Translations under genes and position numbers: made by a program | Shown here: piece by piece, positions 60,659 to 64,000 of the stretch | Layout: every line of letters starts with the position of its first letter | Numbering within the stretch: the first letter of the stretch is position 1 | Notes under the pieces: generated by a model | Databases searched by the model: none | Told to the model about the DNA's origin: nothing | The model's input: the letters and a program-made list of their open reading frames with translations, nothing else | Assembly (NCBI RefSeq): GCF_039614715.1 | Contig: NZ_CP154857.1 | Location: forward strand, 1,364,001 to 1,428,000 | Direction of reading: 5' to 3' | DNA from: Microbacterium sp. AZCO | GTDB lineage: Bacteria; Actinomycetota; Actinomycetes; Actinomycetales; Microbacteriaceae | DNA length: 64,000 nt

Positions 60659-61717
60659 GTGAAGGTTCACAATCCGTTCCGCGTCGCGTTCGTCGCGACC
60701 CTCGGCGTGGGACTCGGCCTCCTGCTGATCACCAGCATCCAGACCCTGTCGACGATCCTGCTCTATGTCGGAACGGCGCTGTTCCTCTCGCTCGGCCTCG
60801 ATCCGGTCGTCGGATGGCTCGAACGGCGCAAGCTCCCGCGCTGGGCCGCCGTGCTCATCACGATCCTCGGGGTGCTCGCCGTGTTCGCCGGCATCATCCT
60901 CATGGTGCTGCCGATCATCTTCGATCAGATGGGCCAGATCATCGCCGCCATCACCGAGGTGGTGAAGGGCGGGACCGCCGTCCAGGACCTCCAGGCCTGG
61001 CTGCAGGGGATCTTCCCCAACGTGAAGATGGACGAGGTGTTCACCGCGGTCCAGCAGTGGATCCAGGACAACCTCGCCAACATCGGCGGCTCGATCGGCC
61101 AGGGCGTCATAACGGTCGGCTTCACGATCCTCGCGGGGCTCACCGGCGCGTTCATCGTGCTGATCCTCACGATCTACTTCACGGCATCCACTCCCGCGCT
61201 CAAGAAGTCCGTCTACCAGCTGGTGCCGGCGTCGAAGCGTCCCCGTTTCATCGATCTCGCCGAGCAGATCACCGACTCGGTCGGCTACTACGTCATGGGC
61301 CAGCTGAGCCTGGGCGTCATCAACGGCGTGCTGAGCGCGATCTTCCTGTCGATCATCGGGGCGCCGTTCCCGGCCGTCCTCGCGGTCATCGCGTTCTTCT
61401 TCTCGATCATCCCGCTCGTCGGAACGCTCACGGGTTCGACGATCATCGTGCTCATCTGCCTGGGCCTGTCCGAGACGCCCACGACCGCGATCATCGCGGC
61501 GATCTACTACCTGATCTACATGCAGATCGAGGCGTACGTCATTTCGCCGCGCATCATGAACCGCGCGGTGTCGGTGCCCGGCGCCGTCGTCGTGATCGCG
61601 GCCCTCGCCGGCGGTGCGCTGCTCGGCCTGCTCGGGGCGCTCGTGGCGATCCCGGTGGCGGCGAGCATCCTCATCATCTATCGCCAGGTCGTCATCCCGC
61701 GCCAGAACGAGAGGTGA
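60659..61717 (+). CDS. AI-2E family transporter
   Basis: A 352-residue membrane protein with about eight helices, including VAFVATLGVGLGLLLITSI, AAVLITILGVLAVFAGIILMVL, VITVGFTILAGLTGAFIVLILTI and a C-terminal block ALAGGALLGLLGALVAIPVAASILI. The central amphipathic region (PALKKSVYQLVPASKRPRF...) and the GxLLGxxGALxAIP-like motif define the AI-2E/PerM/TqsA family, whose members export diverse small molecules or ions. AGGAGG sits 5 bases before the GTG at 60659. Divergent from the unknown membrane protein and convergent with a hydrolase gene. Confidence 0.9.
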   Translation: MKVHNPFRVAFVATLGVGLGLLLITSIQTLSTILLYVGTALFLSLGLDPVVGWLERRKLPRWAAVLITILGVLAVFAGIILMVLPIIFDQMGQIIAAITEVVKGGTAVQDLQAWLQGIFPNVKMDEVFTAVQQWIQDNLANIGGSIGQGVITVGFTILAGLTGAFIVLILTIYFTASTPALKKSVYQLVPASKRPRFIDLAEQITDSVGYYVMGQLSLGVINGVLSAIFLSIIGAPFPAVLAVIAFFFSIIPLVGTLTGSTIIVLICLGLSETPTTAIIAAIYYLIYMQIEAYVISPRIMNRAVSVPGAVVVIAALAGGALLGLLGALVAIPVAASILIIYRQVVIPRQNER

Positions 61718-61720
61718 CGC

Positions 61721-62443
61721 CTACTCGCCGACGGGTCCGTTCCACTCATCCGGGAGCGGCAAGGCGTCGGGGTTGACTGCCGCGACGATCTCGCGGAGCA
61801 CCCGGCGGGTCTGACTCTCCCCCACCCAGAGGTGCTTTCCGCCCTCGACGGGGATGAGCACGGCGTGCGGCACGGAGGCGAAGCGCTCGGCCGCGGCATC
61901 GGGACGCAGATAGTCGTCGAACTCCGGGACGACGGCGATGACCGGGCGAGGGTCGTGGGCCCAGGCCGCGACCTCCTCGTCGGTGGCGCGGTGCAGTGGC
62001 GGCGACAGCAGGATGACCCCCTCGACGCCGTGATCGCGGCCGTACTTCAGGGCGAGCTCGGTGCCGAACGACCACCCGACGAGCCAGGGACGCGGCAGGC
62101 GACGCTCCGTCACGAAGTCCATCGCGGCGGCGAGGTCGAAAGCCTCGGCACGCCCACCGTCGAACGCGCCTTCGCTCGTGCCGCGCGGCGAGGCGGTGCC
62201 GCGGGTGTTGAAGCGGAGCACCGCGAGGTCGGCGAGAGCGGGAAGGCGCGCGGCCGCCTTGCGCAGGATGTGCGAGTCCATGAACCCGCCCGCGGTGGGA
62301 AGGGGATGCAGCGTCACGAGCGTCGCGGCGGGCTCGCGCTCGAGCGGCTGGGCGAGCTCGCCGACGAGTGTCAGACCGTCGAGCGTCTCGAGGGTGATGT
62401 CCTCCCGGCGAGCGGGCAGCATGAGGGGTCCGCGGATCTCCAC
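61721..62443 (-). CDS. Alpha/beta hydrolase (dienelactone hydrolase-like)
   Basis: A 240-residue hydrolase with the oxyanion region LVTLHPLPTAGGFMDSHIL, the nucleophile elbow GWSFGTELAL (Ser), an acidic residue in VVPEFDDYLRPDAA and the late His in EGGKHLWVG. The layout is that of small esterases of the YdjP/YtmA type; the substrate is unknown. No signal peptide. It ends 4 bp before the AI-2E transporter stop (convergent) and lies one base after the zinc-ribbon gene, so it is last in a leftward operon. Confidence 0.88.
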   Translation of the reverse strand: MEIRGPLMLPARREDITLETLDGLTLVGELAQPLEREPAATLVTLHPLPTAGGFMDSHILRKAAARLPALADLAVLRFNTRGTASPRGTSEGAFDGGRAEAFDLAAAMDFVTERRLPRPWLVGWSFGTELALKYGRDHGVEGVILLSPPLHRATDEEVAAWAHDPRPVIAVVPEFDDYLRPDAAAERFASVPHAVLIPVEGGKHLWVGESQTRRVLREIVAAVNPDALPLPDEWNGPVGE

Positions 62444-62444
62444 G

Positions 62445-62726
62445 TCAGCCGATCCTCCAGCAGTGCGAGTGCCAATGTCTGCGTGCAGCGAGATCGGCCT
62501 GATCGCCGAGCACGCCGTCGGCGCGCCAGGTGACGACGTGGGCGACGCCGGGTTCGATGATCCGGCCGCACCCGGGACACGTGTACTCCTTGAGCGCCTG
62601 CGCGGCGCTCACGGGCTGGACGGTCCACTCGACGCCCCGACGCGTCTCGCTGCGCTTCCATCCTGCCAGGAGGCGCTCGAGGCCGTCGTCCGCAGGCTCG
62701 TTCCGCCGTCGGTTCGACCGCGGCAT
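62445..62726 (-). CDS. Small zinc-ribbon protein
   Basis: A 93-residue protein with a basic start (MPRSNRRRNEPADDGLERLLAG) and a zinc-binding region YTCPGCGRIIEPGVAHVV...RHWHSHCWRIG, giving Cys-x2-Cys and His/Cys ligands. Homologues in Actinobacteria are often labelled ATP/GTP-binding protein without evidence. ATG 62726 begins 4 bp after the stop of the transglycosylase-like gene and lacks its own ribosome site, which implies coupling. It resembles an HNH-like or ribbon fold but without a full nuclease motif. Confidence 0.75.
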   Translation of the reverse strand: MPRSNRRRNEPADDGLERLLAGWKRSETRRGVEWTVQPVSAAQALKEYTCPGCGRIIEPGVAHVVTWRADGVLGDQADLAARRHWHSHCWRIG

Positions 62727-62730
62727 CGGC

Positions 62731-63486
62731 TCAGTACCAGCCGGTGCTCTGCGAGTGGCCCCACGCGCCGCACGGCGTGCCGTAGCGTCCGCCGACGTAG
62801 TTGAGGCCCCACGTGATCTGCGTCGCCGGGTTGGTCTCCCAGTCGGCTCCGACCGAGCCCATCTTGCTGCCGGGGAGCGCCTGGGGGATGCCGTAGGCGC
62901 CGCTGCCCTTGTTGTAGGCGTTGACGCGCCAGCCGGACTCCTTGTTCCATAGCGCCACGAGGCACGCGAACTGGTCATCCCCCCAGCCGCGCGCGTGCAC
63001 CATGTCGTACGCAATGGCCTGTGCAGACCCGGGGTCGGGCGTGATGAAGGGCGGTGCCCACCCGGACGACGAGGACTTCACGGTGGGAGCGGCCGTCGGC
63101 GTCGGCTTGGGAGTCACGTAGACGGTGTAGCCGCCGCGGTCGAGCGCAGCGGGCTCGGCCTCGCCGTCGGAGGCGGCGAGCTCCAGGGTCTGCACGTCGC
63201 CGAGGCCTGTGGCATACAGCGTGACCGGCACAGCCTCCTCGGCCTTCGCCTCGGAGAGGGCGTTGCCCAGCGGACCGATGTACGCGGCCACGAAGCCCAG
63301 CGCAGCGACGGCCGCGAAGACCCCCACGACACCGCGGCGACGCGACCAGCGGGGCCGATCGGCGTGTGCACGCGGCGGCGCCGGACTGACGGACGAGGGC
63401 GCGACCGTGGCGGTCGCGCGTGAAGCCGCCTGCTGACGACGCATCCGCCGGGACGCCACGGGAATCATCTCGTTGCCGGAAGTCAC
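62731..63486 (-). CDS. Exported transglycosylase-like protein
   Basis: A 251-residue secreted or anchored protein. A long basic cytoplasmic tail precedes one membrane helix (GVVGVFAAVAALGFVAAYIGPL), then a linker with VTPKPTPTAAPTVK, and a C-terminal lytic-transglycosylase-like domain: DDQFACLVALWNKESGWRVNAYN (catalytic Glu in NKES), GAYGIPQALPGSKM and WGLNYVGGRYGTPCGAWGHSQSTGWY. It resembles the resuscitation/aggregation-promoting type domain of Actinobacteria. Probable action is on peptidoglycan. GTG 63486 with GGGGAACT upstream. Confidence 0.88.
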   Translation of the reverse strand: MTSGNEMIPVASRRMRRQQAASRATATVAPSSVSPAPPRAHADRPRWSRRRGVVGVFAAVAALGFVAAYIGPLGNALSEAKAEEAVPVTLYATGLGDVQTLELAASDGEAEPAALDRGGYTVYVTPKPTPTAAPTVKSSSSGWAPPFITPDPGSAQAIAYDMVHARGWGDDQFACLVALWNKESGWRVNAYNKGSGAYGIPQALPGSKMGSVGADWETNPATQITWGLNYVGGRYGTPCGAWGHSQSTGWY

Positions 63487-63553
63487 AGTTCCCCGAGTCT
63501 AGCGGCGACGTCCGAGGCGTGCCATCCGCGCGGCATCCCACCGTCGCTCCGCG

Positions 63554-64000
63554 TCATGCGACCGCGAGCATGACCTCGACGACGGCATCCAGGACCGCAT
63601 CCACCTGGGTTTCGCGGTAGCCGCCGCGCTGCATCCGGAAGGCGACAGCGCGCACCTGCTCGACCGTGACGGAGTCTCCCGTCTCGAGATAGCGCGAGAT
63701 CTTGTCGGCGACGAGATCCACCTCGTCGACGCGATACCCGTAGCGCAGGATGCTCACGCGATCGAAGCGCTGACCGCGCGGCCGCGTGATGCGATCGAGC
63801 ACGACCTGCGCGGTGTCCTTCGCGCGCGACACCCACTCGTTCGCGCCCTTCCGAGTGACGACCGACTGGCGCTCCCGCGCGGCGAAGGCGTCTTCGATGC
63901 GGCCGAGCGCCGCATCCACGGGAGCGATCGCGTACCCGTTCTTCACGAGCGGGAAGGCCACCTGCCGCACGTCGGTCGCGGTGAGGGACTCGCTCTCGGA
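63554..64000 (-). CDS. DivIVA-domain protein, 5' end outside window
   Basis: The C-terminal 148 residues of a protein whose frame continues through the right edge (SESESLTATDVRQVAFPLVKNGYAI...). It contains two DivIVA-type repeats: AFPLVKNGYAIAPVDAALGRIEDAF and ILRYGYRVDEVDLVADKISRYLETG, with a third, AFRMQRGGYRETQVDAVLDAVVEVM. DivIVA domains bind curved membranes and organise polar growth in Actinobacteria (Wag31), but this one lacks the long coiled coil and is a multi-repeat type of unknown role. No start is visible in the window. Confidence 0.85.
   Translation of the reverse strand, partial: SESESLTATDVRQVAFPLVKNGYAIAPVDAALGRIEDAFAARERQSVVTRKGANEWVSRAKDTAQVVLDRITRPRGQRFDRVSILRYGYRVDEVDLVADKISRYLETGDSVTVEQVRAVAFRMQRGGYRETQVDAVLDAVVEVMLAVA

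Overview
The window is high-GC DNA (GTG starts, C/G-ending codons, many start/stop overlaps) from an actinobacterium. Gene content fits Microbacteriaceae, most likely Microbacterium or a close relative: actinobacterial oligoribonuclease next to tRNA-His, a ClpS/DUF2017/metallopeptidase trio, GlgE-pathway glucan genes, a coproporphyrin-type ferrochelatase and a DivIVA-domain protein. This placement is inference from gene content, not from a marker comparison.

Layout. 1-3 kb: a TPR protein (cut by the edge), trigger factor, tRNA-Pro, an alpha/beta hydrolase and tRNA-Gly(TCC). 3.05-12.62 kb: an integrated element of about 9.5 kb bounded by a perfect 42-bp direct repeat of the 3' part of tRNA-Gly. 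It carries a tyrosine integrase, an excisionase-like HTH protein, a tightly overlapping operon ending in a primase-polymerase and an ATPase, an iteron-like candidate origin, two small zinc-binding proteins, a gene interrupted at a C6 tract, an orphan HK97-type prohead protease and a two-helix membrane protein near the right end. It has no capsid, portal, terminase or conjugation gene, so a phage-satellite-like element is the best reading. This is the most interesting part of the window.

12.6-21.5 kb: small membrane protein, A1S_2505-type protein, gamma-carbonic anhydrase-like protein, Dps, a two-component system destroyed by a deletion that fuses a kinase to its response regulator out of frame, an amidohydrolase/PaiB pair, Nei-like glycosylase with RpiB, and ferrochelatase. 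21.6-36.5 kb: aminopeptidase N, MscS channel, truncated haemoglobin, FAD dehydrogenase, CorA, two thioesterases, EttA, a lipoprotein, an SSB and a divergent MocR-regulator/YczE-transporter-like pair with a palindromic operator between them. 36.6-44.3 kb: tRNA-Arg, oligoribonuclease, tRNA-His, metallopeptidase-ClpS-DUF2017, then leftward gatCAB-dinB and two small genes.

44.4-64 kb: acyl-CoA ligase; a leftward cysteine desulfurase-mnmA-ligA-YciI group in which the first two cooperate in tRNA 2-thiouridine synthesis; rightward glgX-glgE-glgB for alpha-glucan turnover and synthesis; a thioredoxin/TPR protein with a large membrane protein; an AI-2E-family permease; and a leftward run of hydrolase, zinc-ribbon protein, secreted transglycosylase-like protein and a DivIVA-domain protein cut by the right edge.
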